A stretch of 64,000 nucleotides of DNA from Nematostella vectensis (taxonomy: Eukaryota > Cnidaria > Anthozoa > Actiniaria > Edwardsiidae). The notes beneath the pieces are model-generated. The model was not told the DNA's origin, ran no database searches, and saw nothing but the letters and a program-made list of their open reading frames with translations. The translations under genes were made by a program, and so were the position numbers. Shown one piece after another: positions 1 through 12,700 of the stretch. Where the stretch lies: the NCBI RefSeq assembly GCF_932526225.1, contig NC_064044.1, positions 7,862,801-7,926,800 of the forward strand, given 5' to 3'. Every line of letters starts with the position of its first letter. Within the stretch, counting starts at the first letter, position 1.

Positions 1-1013
1 ACCCTTAAGCTATCGTGTCAACCTCTTTCTCGAGAGACCAAGCCCGTACCCTTAAGCTATCGTGTCAACCTCTTGCTTGAGAGACGAAGCCCGTACCCTT
101 AAGCTATCGTGTCAACCTCTTGCTTGAGAGACGAAGCCCGTACCCTTAAGCTATCGTGTCAACCTCCTTCTCGAGAGACCAAGCCCGTACCCTTAAGCTA
201 TCGTGTCAACCTCTTTCTCGAGAGACCAAGCCCGTACCCTTAAGCTATCGTGTCAACCTCTTTCTCGAGAGATGAAGCCCGTACCCTTAAGCTATCGTGT
301 CAACCTCCTTCTCGAGAGACCAAGCCCGTACCCTTAAGCTATCGTGTCAACCTCTTTCTCGAGAGACCAAGCCCGTACCCTTAAGCTATCGTGTCAACCT
401 CTTGCTTGAGAGACGAAGCCCGTACCCTTAAGCTATCGTGTCAACCTCTTGCTTGAGAGACGAAGCCCGTACCCTTAAGCTATCGTGTCAACCTCTTGCT
501 TGAGAGACGAAGCCCGTACCCTTAAGCTATCGTGTCAACCTCTTACTTGAGAGACGAAGCCCGTACCCTTAAGCTATCGTGTCAACCTCTTGCTTGAGAG
601 ACCAAGCCCGTACCCTTAAGCTATCGGGTCAACCTCTTGCTTGAGAGACCAAGCCCGTACCCTTAAGCTATCGTGTCAACCTCTTGCTTGAGAGACGAAG
701 CCCGTACCCTTAAGCTATCGTGTCAACCTCTTGCTTGAGAGACGAAGCCCGTACCCTTAAGCTATCGTGTCAACCTCTTGCTTGAGAGACGAAGCCCGTA
801 CCCTTAAGCTATCGTGTCAACCTCTTGCTTGAGAGACCAAGCCCGTACCCTTAAGCTATCGTGTCAACCTCTTGCTTGAGAGACGAAGCCCGTACCCTTA
901 AGCTATCGTGTCAACCTCTTGCTTGAGAGACGAAGCCCGTACCCTTAAGCTATCGGGTCAACCTCTTGCTTGAGAGACGAAGCCCGTACCCTTAAGCTAT
1001 CGTGTCAACCTCT
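1..1013. repeat. 47-bp minisatellite, about 21 copies
   Basis: Head-to-tail units of 47 bp begin with ACCCTTAAGCTATCGTGTCA. They differ mainly in a short variable block (TTTCTCGAGAGACCA versus TTGCTTGAGAGACGA), which defines at least two unit types that are interspersed. The array runs off the left window edge and stops 14 bp before the 3' end of GCLC exon 15, so it lies in the following GCLC intron. There are no spacers, so it is not a CRISPR array. Confidence 0.95.
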
Positions 1014-1026
1014 CAGTGTCACGCAC

Positions 1027-4000
1027 CTTGCCGTTGATTATGGCGTCAATAGACATCTGGTTGAGCTCATCACAAGGGATGCACTCCATTCCGTTAAACC
1101 CCCCTGGGCGGCATGGTTTTCCGGCGCAAATAGGCTTACCTAGCAAACAACAGCACTGATCAATGATTCTCGAATACCTAGCAAACAACAGCACTGATCA
1201 ATGATTCTCGAATACCTAGCAAACAACAGCACTGATCAATGATTCTCGAATACCTAGCGAACGACAGCACTGAACAATGATTCTCGAATACCCAGCAAAC
1301 AACAGCACTGATCAATGATTCTCGAATACCTAGCGAACGACAGCACTGATCAATGATTCTCGAATACCTAGCAAACAACAGCACTGAGCAATGATTCTCG
1401 AATACCTAGCGAACGACAGCACTGATCAATGATTCTCGAATACCTAGCGAACGACATCACTGATCAATGATTCTCGAATACCTAGCAAACAACAGCACTG
1501 ATCAATGATTCTCGAATACCTAGCGAACGACAGCACTGATAAATGATTCTCGAATACCTAGCAAACAACAGCACTGATCAATGATTCTCGAATACCTAGC
1601 AAACAAAAGCACTGATCAATGATTCTCGAATACCTAGCGAACGACATCACTGATCAATGATTCTAGAATAAACAACGGCGACCAAGACAGCGTATACAAC
1701 CTCGGGAAAGTCAAGAATCTTGCTAAAGTTTTAACATATGCTAAGTGCTATCCTTAAACGGGCAGCGTCATGTTTCTGCGCATGTCTGGAGTCAGTGTTT
1801 ATTGTAGGCCATTAATTGTATACAAACAGTTGAACTTTAATCTGTCAATACCTTGTTAAAATAATATGCAAAATAATATTGAAAACTATGTTTATTGACA
1901 GTTTGTGGTTATTTCACTTGAATTTAAGTCTCCCACATGCACCAAAGGCTCATACGTCAATATTAGAATTTGACTGAAATTCATTGTGTCTGGGCCAGAG
2001 AGCTATTGCAAAGCTCTTACCATGACACTGCCCCTTTAAGGCTGGTTTCCTCATGTTCGCAAACATCTATGGCTTGGTATCGAAATTGCTGCTGTTAACA
2101 ACGCCTAATTTTTTTAGGGTTAAAATAATATTTCACATTGAGCATAAGTGGCTTTATATAAAGGGAAGTCTCCCGGGTACAGATAAGTCATTCTAGTATA
2201 AACAACAACACCAATAGAAAAATGAGACAACCAGCCCATTTTAGAACCAATAACAGCACAATAACGTTCGAGAATAGGTCATTCATTCAAGAATAATAAA
2301 CAACGCCGACAAACAGCTCAGAAGGGTCCAGTTGATTTTAAAACCAAATTTTAGAAAAGCAATAATAACAAAGTTATATATAAATACATCACTCATTCTA
2401 GTTATATATAAATACATCAATTATTCTAGTTCTTGAGAAGAAAAACAAATTATTATTGATTCACTCACAGTTCTTGAGGGTCTTTCTGAAGTAAAACTTT
2501 CCCTGACGCACGGCATCCCTCATCTGTCCGGTCTGCATGTTAGCGTCCACCTACAGCCGGACATATCAGAGGATCACATAAGACACACTGGACATGAAAC
2601 CCCACGTGGATTGTGCGGCAGTGTAGGCCACGCCATAGATTTGTTTGGGGAGGGGGGATCTCCGGAGTCTTGGGAAGGGGAACGCTCATCATATCTTTAA
2701 AAGTAACTGGACATGAAACCCCACGTGGATTGTGCGGCAGTGTGGGCCACACCATAGATTTGTTTGGGGAGGGGGGATCTCCGGAGTCTTGGGAAGGGGA
2801 ATGCTCATCATATCTTTAAAAGTAACTGGACATGAAACCCCACGTGGATTGTGCGGCAGTGTAGGCCACGCTATAGATTTGTTTGGGGAGGGGGGATCTC
2901 CGGAGTCTTGGGAAGTGGAATGCTCATCATATCTTTAAAAGTAACTGGACATGAAACCCCACTTGGATTGTGCAGCAGTGTGGGTCACGCCATAGATTTG
3001 TTTGGGGAGGGGGGATCTCCGGAGTCTTGGGAAGGGGAACGCTCATCATATCTTTAAAACTAACTGGACATGAAACCCCACGTGGATTGTGCGGCAGTGT
3101 GGGCCACGCCATAGATTTGTTTGGGGAGGGGGGGATCTCCGGAGTCTTGGGAAGGGGAATGCTCATCAAGGTTTTGGCAACTTTTCAAAATCAGCACTTA
3201 CGAAAAACGTTATCTTACCCAAAAATGTCATGTTTTGCAATGCCATTTTGACAGTAAAATTCTCTCAAAAGACGTTTGATTATACTGTTAGAGCCATTAA
3301 CTTGAAAGCCTATTAAAAGCATTCTTTTTCTTGGTATCTTTTGTATCAAATGTCACCGTATTTTATAGTGAGTTTTTAGCTTTGTAGTGGCCGTTTGGTA
3401 GATGCTCCACGTTATGTTAAAACACGTACCTTTGAGATAGGCATGAGAAGATTAAGGTCGAACGACAGTATCACCCTCGACAGCAGCACAATGAAGGTGA
3501 CAAAGGCCGCGTTCTCGAAGTCCGTCAGCTGAACCTATAGAAAGAAATCCGGAAAAGTTCAAAACTATTTCATAAAAGGTTTATGCGATATTCGTATTTT
3601 TAAGTTTGAATACTTTCTTTAGTCAATATCATAATGCATTAATTGCAGTAATAGGCAAACGCAGCCCTCTGCAGAAATTATATTAAAAATGTCTTTACTA
3701 TAGAGTCAATAGTTGTTTTCGTGTATGAATCACTATGACTTGTAATCAGACATAATCCCCTGGAGCAACAGCAATGGAAAAACTTGAGCACTTTCCATGA
3801 TCTCGCTGGTATTTTCGAACAATTTGCCTGAAACAGAGCACTGTATTTATGCGTCCTTAGTGCCTATTGTCCACTGGGCACAGTGCAATTCGAAACTGGA
3901 CTATTGGAAGGTCTGTACTAAATATGAAAGCTGTTAAAAGCAAGTGGTGGGCGCATCGCATAGTGCATGGTCTTTGCCAATGTTTAATTTCCACAAGCTA

Positions 4001-7000
4001 TGAAACGCCTAAAACCGTAAAAACTCCCTTCAAAATACCATAGTAGAAAGACTCTACCTCCGTGGGTCTGAACTCTACGCGCCAGCCAATAGGCGAGTTC
4101 GGCGGGGGCGGCTTAAAGCGCATAGTTTGCCAGTTCGTTGATTGGATGTTCTCGAAGTGGTCCGAGTACTGTTCGTCATCCTCGTCCACATGTTCCTTGA
4201 ACAGCGTCATTGGGTCCCGGATGAAAAGATGCGCGTAGTGCCTTGCAAGCGCATCATCGATACCTGAAAGAGTAGGTAATTGAGCAAATGCCCCTAAAGT
4301 AAGATGGGCATACCACTGTACATACACCGTTCTATAACCTATTTTGTACAGTGTGAGCTTACCGTTGTACATACGCCTTTATATAGCCTATTTTGTAAAG
4401 TGTGAGCTTACTATTGTACATACGCCTTTCTATAACCTATTTTGTACAGCATGGGCTATACACCTTTCTATGACCTCCTTTGTACAATGTTGGGATATAC
4501 ACCTTTCTATAACCTCTTTTGTACAGTGTGGGCTATACACGTTTCTCTAACCTCTTTTGTACAGAATGAGCTATACACGTTTCTATAAACCTTTTTCTAC
4601 AATGAGGACTTACCATTCTCTACTAACTGTTGATAGATCTCCTGGTCCATCACTAACTCGATGTCGTTGTACTTGGCGCCTTCTGGAGACAGGTAGCAGC
4701 TGATGGAGTCATAGCGAGACTTGGGGATCACAAAACGGTTCTCGTTTAACGGCTATGGAAACAAAAATAATATTTAGAGGGGTGCTCTGTATGTAGAATG
4801 ATATCACATTTTGGGGATATCGAAACACTTCTTACTTAAAGGCTATAAAGAAACAGTTGATATTATATAGACAATAAGGCTTATGTAGGTAGAGTTAGCA
4901 GAACCAAACGGTTCTTTCTTAATGGCTATCTGGGCTAAAAAACACTAGAAATTAACTAAAATGTGTTGTTTAATGCCCCAGTACAGCTCTGTAAACTCAC
5001 TCGCAAAAATCGCTTGTTCTTCTCCGAGTATATATATTATATTGCTTAAACTGCCAATTCAATAAAAAAGTAGTTACTGTAACATTATACATGGAGAGAA
5101 TAGTTTGACGTGTGTTTGAGGGGGGGGGCACACACAGTAGCAGTTGGTGGATGCATACAGTTGCATGACTATGCATACAGTTGCATGACTATGCATAAAG
5201 TTGCATGACTATGCATACAGTTGCATGACTATGCATAAAGTTGCATGACTATGCATACAGTTGCATGACTATGCATACAGTTGCATGACTATGCATACAG
5301 TTGCATGACTTGGGGATCATGAAATGGTTCTCCTTTACAGTAACTGCTATACTAAACTAAGTTATACTAAAAGCTTAGGCAAAAAAGGTTTATCAGACAT
5401 TGCTGTGTGTTAAAGAGGATAAGCATTTAAATTATTTCTTACTTTTAACCCTCTTTCCTCTGGTGTTCTGTCATCTACTGAACCTGCAATCACACTCCAG
5501 CGGCAGTCCAGGTCCCCTAGGTAACCTCGGAACACAGGTGTTCCAGCAGACAGTGCCATCTAAAGATAAGGTATTTCAATCATTGACAAATGAACAAGGG
5601 AATTACAATGGTATGACTAGAAAAAAACTACAGACAAGCTGTAGAATAACTTAGGAGGTCTGCATAGGTGTGGCGGAATGAGGAAAATATGTCAACACAA
5701 TCATATTTCATTGAAGCTTGAAACTTTAGCAAAACTACCCTGTATTCAAAATGGCATAAACATACCATTTGAACTTTTTGATGATTTATTTCCAAGGGAT
5801 TACAATGCCTATGTTATACAGAAGGGTGATATCTCTTACCACAATCGGTGTGACAGCAGCCAGTTGGTCATAGAGGTGTCTGCCTTCCTCAATGCTACAA
5901 GCTTGGAATGTCATCTGAAAAAAACAAGATGGGTGGTTTATCAAAGAGTAGCAATACAAAGTGTAAATGAAATATTTACTTGTTCAGACAAATGCACAAA
6001 ATGTTAGCTGCACATGTCAACTGTTTCAAATAAAAACCTTTAAAAAAGATATTTCCCTTTGGAAAATATGTTTCAATTTTCAAACAACTTGTAGCATTTC
6101 TGGTGTGAAAATAAATAAAATATATAAAAATACATAAATTTGGGAAGCTAATAACCCTCCTTGCAGATTGAATGCTGAATTAGGAGAGCATAAGATAAAA
6201 TAAGTCAATGAAGATGACAATGATGTATGTATATGATCTGTGAAAACAATGATGATGACAATGATGATTTAATTGACGATGAAGATGATAATTATGATGT
6301 TTATACTGATGATGATGATGACAATGGTGACTTAAATTATGATAAAGATGTTAATGATGACAATGATGATAATGATGATGACAATAACAATGATGATAAT
6401 GATGATGAAGATGATAATGATGACAAAGATGATAATGATGACAACATTATGATGATGATGATGAAGATGATAATGATGACAAAGATGATAATGATGACAA
6501 CATTATGATGATGATGAAGATGATAATGATGACAAAGATGATAATGGTGACAACATTATGATGATGATGACCAAGATGATAATGATGACAACATTATGAT
6601 GATGATGACAACATCATGATGATGATGATGACAAAGATGATGATGATGACAACATTATGATGATGATGATGACAACATTATGATGATGATGATGACAACA
6701 TTATGATGATGATGATGACAAAAAAGGTGATGATGATGATGACAAAAAAGGTGATGATGATGACAACATTATGATGATGATGATGACAACATTATGATTA
6801 TGATGATGACAACATGATGATGACAACATTATGATGATGATGATGATGATGACAATACCAACCTGCAGACAGGAACACCCCATACCAAAGCCCATGGCGT
6901 CCAGGTAGATGTGATCAGGCTTGGCCGCCGCGCCACCTTCGCCATCAACTTCTGGAAACTTCTCAATGAAAGGTGATGGAGTGTTGGTGTCTTTAAAAAC

Positions 7001-10000
7001 TGAGCATAAAGAAAACTAGTATTTGCCAAATTCATTCCATAAAAAAAAGAGCAGCAAACAAAACATTATAGCTTGATTTTTTGTACCAATGCGGAGAAAT
7101 CAAATAAGTTCTCATCTAGGAAGTGCATAGTCATACGGTATAACGTTGCTTATGACAATTAAAACATACGATGTTTTGGTCAATTGTGGAGAAATAAATT
7201 TCTCATCTGGGAATTAGACATACAGTACAATGTGGCTGATAGCAATAGAAACATATGGTCTTTGGGCAAATTCATCTCACAGACAAAGATGAGTTAAGAG
7301 AGAATATTTTCAAGTGTATGTCATATTTCTTGTGTTATATTCTAGGAACTGGCACTCACTTGGTACATTTATTGCCACCTTGGAACCTCGTCTCTCACGG
7401 ATGTTTCTTGTCAGTGTACTACATAGTACAAAAATAGGCAAAACAAATTTAGTAAAAATAAAAGAGGTAATTAAACAAAACTATTCATTCTTGTAATAAG
7501 AAGCCAGAATCTTGTTGGTGTGCATTTACTGTGAACCTCAAGGAATAAAATAACAAAAGTAATCCTCCTTTTTTCTAAGGTAATAAGAAGGGCCAAAATC
7601 TTGTGTACATTTGACGCTTGTGGTATAAAAGTGGTCAGGGGGAAATTTATTTTTATTTCATTTCATTTTATCAATTTTGACTGTAAGGTAGGTTAGCCAA
7701 CAACAGTCTGAAATGCAAAGAAAACAACAGCCATTGTATGAAATCATGGCTTCCCCAGCTTCCTAAGAAAAACCTTACAGTATGCAAGGTTTTTTCTGTC
7801 ACGTCTGGAAGGTGCCTAAAAATAACCAAGGAGACTTACGCAAATCTTGGGTGTCCTTGATGAACCACCATGTCAGGGTAGAAGAGAGAAGTCGTGACAC
7901 CGTGGCCAGGGGTTGGGGTGTGGTTGGGGAACGTAAAGTTTGGACAACCAAGCCTGTTAGGGAACAAAAAAGCATGGAGATACTACAGGTACTGGGAAAT
8001 GCCTTCAGAGTGCCAACAGTACTGATAGATAGTTTGAGATTACAATAAAGAAGTACCCTCTCGAGCGAATAAAACTGGTGTACTCCAAAATCGCTTTGTC
8101 AACATTAGTGTCTGTACATTCTCAGGTTTTTTCTGCTGTAAATAAGTCTACCCGAAATTTAGAATGGCACAATTTCTACCAAGTCAATGCAACTACTAGG
8201 TAAAATTCAAAGACAAAATTTCAGTTGTCCTTATCCTAGGGATTACTTGGCATGACTTTTACTGTAGCAATTGACAGTAAGAATTAAATCTAGGGGGTAC
8301 AAACAGACAAAAAAGAGACAGACAGACGGACAGACGGATGGACGGACAGACAGACAAACAAGCCAGACAGATACACAGACAGACACTGATAACCTCTGAC
8401 CTTGGGAATCCAACAATCGACATGACAGCTTCATCTGTGTCACCCATAATCCTCTTGACTTCCTCTCTCCTAAAACATACACATACACCATTTGTAAGAC
8501 AATCTTGAAGAAGGCCAAACAACTCATGGATCCACAATCTGCAACAAAATTAATGGGACAAACTCCCTTCCCCCTCAATCAGTGTTGGAGGGCGAATAAT
8601 CACCTAGCGGCTGTTTGCATTTCTGACTGAAAAAATCCCCTCTAACCAATATTATTCTGGAAAAGAGGGTTGGAGGTTGTTCATGTGTGAAGTGTCCCAA
8701 TTCATTTTGTTGTGGATTGTAGATGCTTTAAAAGTGTCAGCTATACAAAAAAATGGGGTACTATAGAAACTTGTGCAAATGAAGGATGGCAAATCAACCC
8801 CATGACCACCACTGTCATGCAACTGTTTTTTTCATATATGGTACTGTACCTACCTTAATTTCATGTTTGCTTCAATCATGTTAAAGTGTCTCATGCAGCC
8901 TCCAAATGGCTTGCCTGGAGTTCCTATTGAAAATGAAAAACAAGTACATTAGGAAGTTGATGCAAGAAACGTTGGTCCGGTTAAAGCCGCATTGTCACCA
9001 GTTTACTTCCGGTCGATTACGTAACAATCTCCGATGATTTTTGGAAAACAAGAAAAATATTTCAAAATATTGAAAGCAGTGTGTTTATTGGAAGTTTCAT
9101 TGAGGATGTGAACTGGTAAACTGGTGACAATGTGGCTTTGAGTACACAAGTCCAAATTGAGTTATCTCGATCATGCCATACATTAGATAGGTTTTTGTTA
9201 ATACAAGCTAGGAGAAAGCAGGTGTCTTATATGCTATTTTCATTAATGAATTTTGAGAATCACAGGCAACCCAGTGTCAGCCTATAGGGCCACTCACCTC
9301 TGCTAGAACAGGTTTGATTCCTGGCCGAGAGATGGATGAAAAGTAATTCTCAGCCTTGAATTTGATTGCTTGAATGTATGTGGACTTACACTAGAAATTT
9401 GTGGTACTCCAGTTTCAGAATGGGCCATTCTTAGTATAGGATTTCAAAAGTGAAGCACTTAGAACATGGATGAATATACCTCAAACACAACTCCTTCTGA
9501 GTAGGCATTACCTTCTATCATATAACCTGCATATTCAGGCCTCCAGGCAGTAGGGTTTTTACTGGAAATTAAAGATAAAAAGATAAGTACAAACTAACAT
9601 TCAGTATACACCTATTTCAATAAATGTTGTCAGTGCAAATGGCGAATGGCAAATGGTAGTTGTAAAACAAATCACTGCTTGTAGGTATAATTACCCCCTG
9701 CTTTCATTGAAATATGAGGAGTCCCATGGTAGCTTTGGATGGAAACACTGTCATTTTGCAATCTCCATTTGCCATTTGTACTGACAATGTACTTTGAAAT
9801 AGTTGTATACTATTTTGAAAGAAGTGTGTGTGTGTGTGAATTCTATTTCTTTGAAAAAAATTGATTTGAACAAACAGCTATGCTTTTTGGATCCTATCAT
9901 AACATACCTGTCAACCTCCGAAAATCTCAAGGCTTGAGAATTTTTTGGGGGAGGGATGGGGTATATTCATTTTTAGGGGGGAGGGTGGGTATTACCTCAG

Positions 10001-11776
10001 AGGCGTTTGCCGTCGAAAGATCTCGCAAACAAATCCACTTCACGAGGGTGAATAATTTTTTGGAAGGGCTAAAAATCACTTAAAAGTGGGAGATTTGGTG
10101 CTCAACGCAGGGAAGCCGGAGAAGAGATCCAAAATCTTGAGATTCCCGCTTAATGCAGGAGAGTTGACAGTAGGTATGAGATAATTCCTTGATCGGCAGA
10201 TACTCGCTCGTTTCTGTATGATTATAAGTTGCCCTGAAGAAGGACTGAATAAAAGTCTGAAACACTGGCATATTGTGTAACTTTGTTTTGGTTCTCCATT
10301 TAAATCCCAATCTTTGTTTTTTTTTCTTATGCTGTGGCCTACAGATATTTTTGATGTAGTTTCTTTAATATGTGAAAAAAGAAGTGCTAAAAGACATCTT
10401 GAAGGGTCATCTTACCCAGGATTGGTATTCTCTTCAACTTGTAGAATGTCCAAGTATTCAATTGCTTTGAGATGGAGATATGCCTTTTTGTTCTCATGAT
10501 CAAATTTCACTAGTGTATACTCAATCTATAAAATAATAGAATAAAATTAAAATAAAATTACATGCCATCATCTACTTGGTCTGTTCATTCATCTTAAACA
10601 TATAATATGCTTAAAAACATATAATATGCTATTATATATTTTATTTATAGCATTTGTGAAAAAAGGGTGTACTGAAAGCGGTAATATAACCAGTTTACAT
10701 CTGGTCAATTTTGTAACAATTTTGATTATTTTTTACAGAAACAGGACAAATATTTTAAAATTGTAAAAGCAGTGTGTCTTTTGAAAGTTTCTTTGAGCAT
10801 GTGACTTTTAATTTAGAGCGGATGGCCTTTTAGATAGTGCAGATTCAAATAGATCCTTTTTTTTTTGTTTTATCAGACATAAACTGGTGTGACTGCCACT
10901 TCAATACACCCTAAACCTTGACCCAGCACACATACACCCATTAAACAGCCAAAACAAACTATGTTATGGAATATTATTGTAATAGAGACACCATCTGAAA
11001 GCCAACAAAACTGCCAGCTATGAAGGCTACCTAAAGTTTAGGAAAATATGCTAATTAGCAAAGTGACACTGCATTTTTTAGGATGCTATTGGTTGAATGG
11101 TATACACTAAGTATAGTGAACTTTATACTAATATAGTATAGTATATATATGCTTGAATTTTGCAGACTTTTTGGGCATAGAATCTGCCATAGCCTAAGAA
11201 AGGGTCCAGCCTGGCATCGCCATCTCACACTTACACATTTAAAATACCATATGTATAATCAACCATGCAGAAAATAGTGAAAACATTTATCAAAAGAATG
11301 CATAACATTTTATAAGAATCTTGCAGTTAATTGTTTTTTAGTTTAAAGCTTCTTATTATGACACATTTCAAGAATGTTTGCTCTTATCTTCGATACTAAG
11401 AGGATGTTTAAATAATTGTTGATTGTTAGGAACACTGTCCTACTTACTGTATGTTACAAAATGATATCTCTATAAGATTAAGGATCGCAATTACGATCTA
11501 CATGAAACCATCAGATATAAATATCAAATGAGAACTCCTTTCCAGCTTTTAAGCATTGGATATCACGATAATGGGATTGGAAAACGGTTTGAAAAAGATA
11601 CAACTTTTCACCTATTTACTCTTTACCTCATCTCCCCACTTCAGAACGTCGTTTTGCCGAGTCTTGAGTTTGTTGTAGATGTGGAGAAACTGGATAATTC
11701 CATGCTTTCTTACATGATCAGCGTATTTCTTCGTCTCGTTCCATGAGAGTGGGGACCCAAGGGACAGCAAGCCCAT
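1027..11776 (-). CDS. GCLC: Glutamate-cysteine ligase catalytic subunit (3' end off the window)
   Basis: GCLC catalyses the ATP-dependent joining of glutamate and cysteine, the rate-limiting cytosolic step of glutathione synthesis. Exons on the minus strand: 11776-11627, 10525-10416, 9561-9512, 8923-8854, 8469-8401, 7953-7840, 7418-7360, 6999-6863, 5914-5840, 5559-5443, 4752-4614, 4263-4058, 3534-3430, 2550-2469 and 1139-1027. All junctions are GT-AG and the phases agree, giving 532 codons. Family landmarks are the start [85 protein letters not shown] and [12 protein letters not shown]. Animal GCLC is about 637 residues, so roughly 105 C-terminal residues lie left of position 1. The start is the conserved Met. 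Introns carry many tandem repeats. Identification is from recalled family sequence and is firm. Confidence 0.95.
1141..1667. repeat. 38-bp minisatellite, about 14 copies, abutting a splice acceptor
   Basis: Units of 38 bp (TAGCAAACAACAGCACTGAT then CAATGATTCTCGAATACC) alternate between AACAACAG and GACGACAG variants. The first unit starts at the 3' splice site of GCLC exon 15. On the gene strand the pyrimidine-rich end of a unit (GTGCTGTTGTTTGCTAG) is itself the acceptor, so every unit carries an acceptor-like copy. Confidence 0.95.
2588..3170. repeat. 119-bp tandem repeat, about 5 copies, in a GCLC intron
   Basis: Five near-identical 119-bp units, each starting near CTGGACATGAAACCCCACGT and containing TTTGTTTGGGGAGGGGGGAT, lie between GCLC exons 13 and 14. 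The short open frames seen here in both directions repeat with the same period and are not genes. Confidence 0.95.
4275..4615. repeat. Degenerate ~50-60-bp tandem repeat derived from a splice-donor region
   Basis: About six degenerate units resemble the 5' splice site of GCLC exon 11 and the ~45 intronic bases after it. On the gene strand the real donor reads G|GTAAGTCCTCATTGTA, and the units read G|GTAAGCTCACACTGTAC followed by a similar AAATAGGTTATAGA stretch. Several donor-like sites therefore lie in tandem. Confidence 0.7.
4741..5340. repeat. Degenerate copies of the GCLC exon-11 start, plus a 20-bp minisatellite
   Basis: The exon-11 5' end (plus strand GGGATCACAAAACGGTTCTC) is echoed near 4814-4850, 4900-4930 and 5308-5340 (GGGGATCATGAAATGGTTCT). 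Between the last two echoes, eight copies of a 20-bp unit ATGCATACAGTTGCATGACT fill about 5151-5310. The unit is rich in ATGCAT palindromes. Confidence 0.75.
6190..6862. repeat. Long (GAT/GAC)n microsatellite-like tract next to a splice donor
   Basis: About 670 bp is almost entirely GAT, GAC and AAT triplets with a recurring GATGACAACATTAT motif. It runs to within a few bases of the 5' splice site of GCLC exon 8. The acidic open frame on the plus strand (Asp/Asn runs) is a by-product of the repeat. Confidence 0.9.
8305..8392. repeat. (GACA/GACG)n microsatellite
   Basis: Imperfect GACA, GACG and GATG tetranucleotides lie just downstream of GCLC exon 5 on the gene strand, inside the intron. 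Confidence 0.85.
9600..9812. mobile_element. MITE family A, full-length-looking copy in a GCLC intron
   Basis: The element has long imperfect terminal inverted repeats. The left end is AGTATACACCTATTTCAATA with GTTGTCAGTGCAAATGGCGA following, and the right end is the reverse (TTGCCATTTGTACTGACAAT ... ATAGTTGTATACT). Related copies lie at 25120-25362, 58497-59735 and 59737-59799. It has no coding capacity. Confidence 0.8.
9902..10178. mobile_element. Small TIR element with CATACCTGTCAAC-type ends
   Basis: The left end reads CATACCTGTCAACCTCCG. The right end, read in reverse, is CATACCTACTGTCAACTCTC. The inner sequence has matching AATCTCAAGGCTTGAGAA and ATCTTGAGATTCC blocks. It is about 277 bp and non-coding, inside the GCLC intron between exons 2 and 3. 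It is probably a non-autonomous DNA transposon; the superfamily is not assigned. Confidence 0.65.
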
Positions 11777-12354
11777 GTTTCTAACGGCTTGAAATAGTGA
11801 ACTAAAGCGTGGAATAAAAATAATGTGGCAGAACTTCGCACACAAACTCCCGCTAATGTGACTTAGCAAAAATTGATGTATAAGATACAATTTAAAATGC
11901 TATTCAATGTTGTAAAAACCGTCAAAAGTACTGAATATAAATTGTAGTTCTGTATCGTTTGATATCAGTTTGTTTCAATATATCGCTGTTTTAATGCCGT
12001 TTTTGACGGGGTGTTTACGGCGAGGTCATGTGCAACGGGTTGTTGTCACAAACAGCCTATAAGATCGTCTGGCCGGCTTCGTACGGACTAGCGTCATGGT
12101 GTTAGCATAAGATCAGGAACTAAACAAATACGTTACTCACATGGGACGCCTGGGGTTGGTAGAGGTCGGGTTTGAGAGGGATCAGGGCCACATCTTGAGT
12201 AATAATGGCTAAAATTCTACGTGACTATCGAACTAGCTAGAAAACTGGTATGATATGATGATCGAACTTCCTACCTTTCTCATCTGCCCAGGGGCACGCG
12301 GTTTACCACAGAAAACCCACAGTAATAAAAAAATAGTGAATAATTATGCTGAAG
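11777..12354. other. GCLC upstream region
   Basis: No gene is recognised. On the minus strand a possible acceptor (TTTCAAG or TTTAG near 11795-11810) and a possible donor CAT|GTGAGTAA near 12136 could mark a 5' UTR intron of GCLC. This is a guess; no promoter element was assigned. Confidence 0.3.
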
Positions 12355-12700
12355 CACGGGTGGCCTAGTGTGTTAGCGCGTCGGCCTCTCACCGCTGTGG
12401 CCCAGGTTCGAATCCTGGCTCAAACTGGGGATTTTTCCGGGTTCCTGCCTTGAATCGAATTTGTCACAAGTGAGTTGAAGTTATTCTCCCGTGTTTCCAG
12501 TCTTCTCGGATAAGGACACTAAACCGGAGGTCCCGTCTCTTCAAGCTGTACTACACTAAACCTGAACCAAAGGGACGTAAAAGAACCACTGGGGACGCAA
12601 TAAACCCTCTGGCAGTGACCACCCCCAGTGACAGTGCTTACTAACCGAGGTTACACCCTCATTGCCGGATTAGCTTGCTAGTGGCAATTATTGTATTTAA
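12355..12700 (+). mobile_element. tRNA-derived SINE
   Basis: The head resembles a tRNA with an A box (TGGCCTAGTGTG) near 12362 and a B box (GGTTCGAATCC) near 12405, the internal RNA polymerase III promoter layout of tRNA SINEs. A unique body follows. The tail segment GGCAGTGACCACCCCCAGTG near 12610 is found again near 53900, next to the LINE at 54 kb, supporting a repeat family. Confidence 0.8.

Noticed and set aside
1..1013. Regular repeats resembling a CRISPR array
   Set aside because: Units are contiguous with no unique spacers, and the DNA is from an intron-containing animal genome. It is a minisatellite.
2540..3316. Series of 68-93-residue open frames on both strands
   Set aside because: They repeat with the 119-bp period of the array and lie in a GCLC intron.
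6227..6508. Acidic Asp/Asn-rich protein
   Set aside because: It is a translation of the GAT/GAC microsatellite tract, inside a GCLC intron.
12355..12440. Functional tRNA gene
   Set aside because: A and B boxes are present but the flanking stems do not form a convincing acceptor arm, and a SINE body and tail follow.
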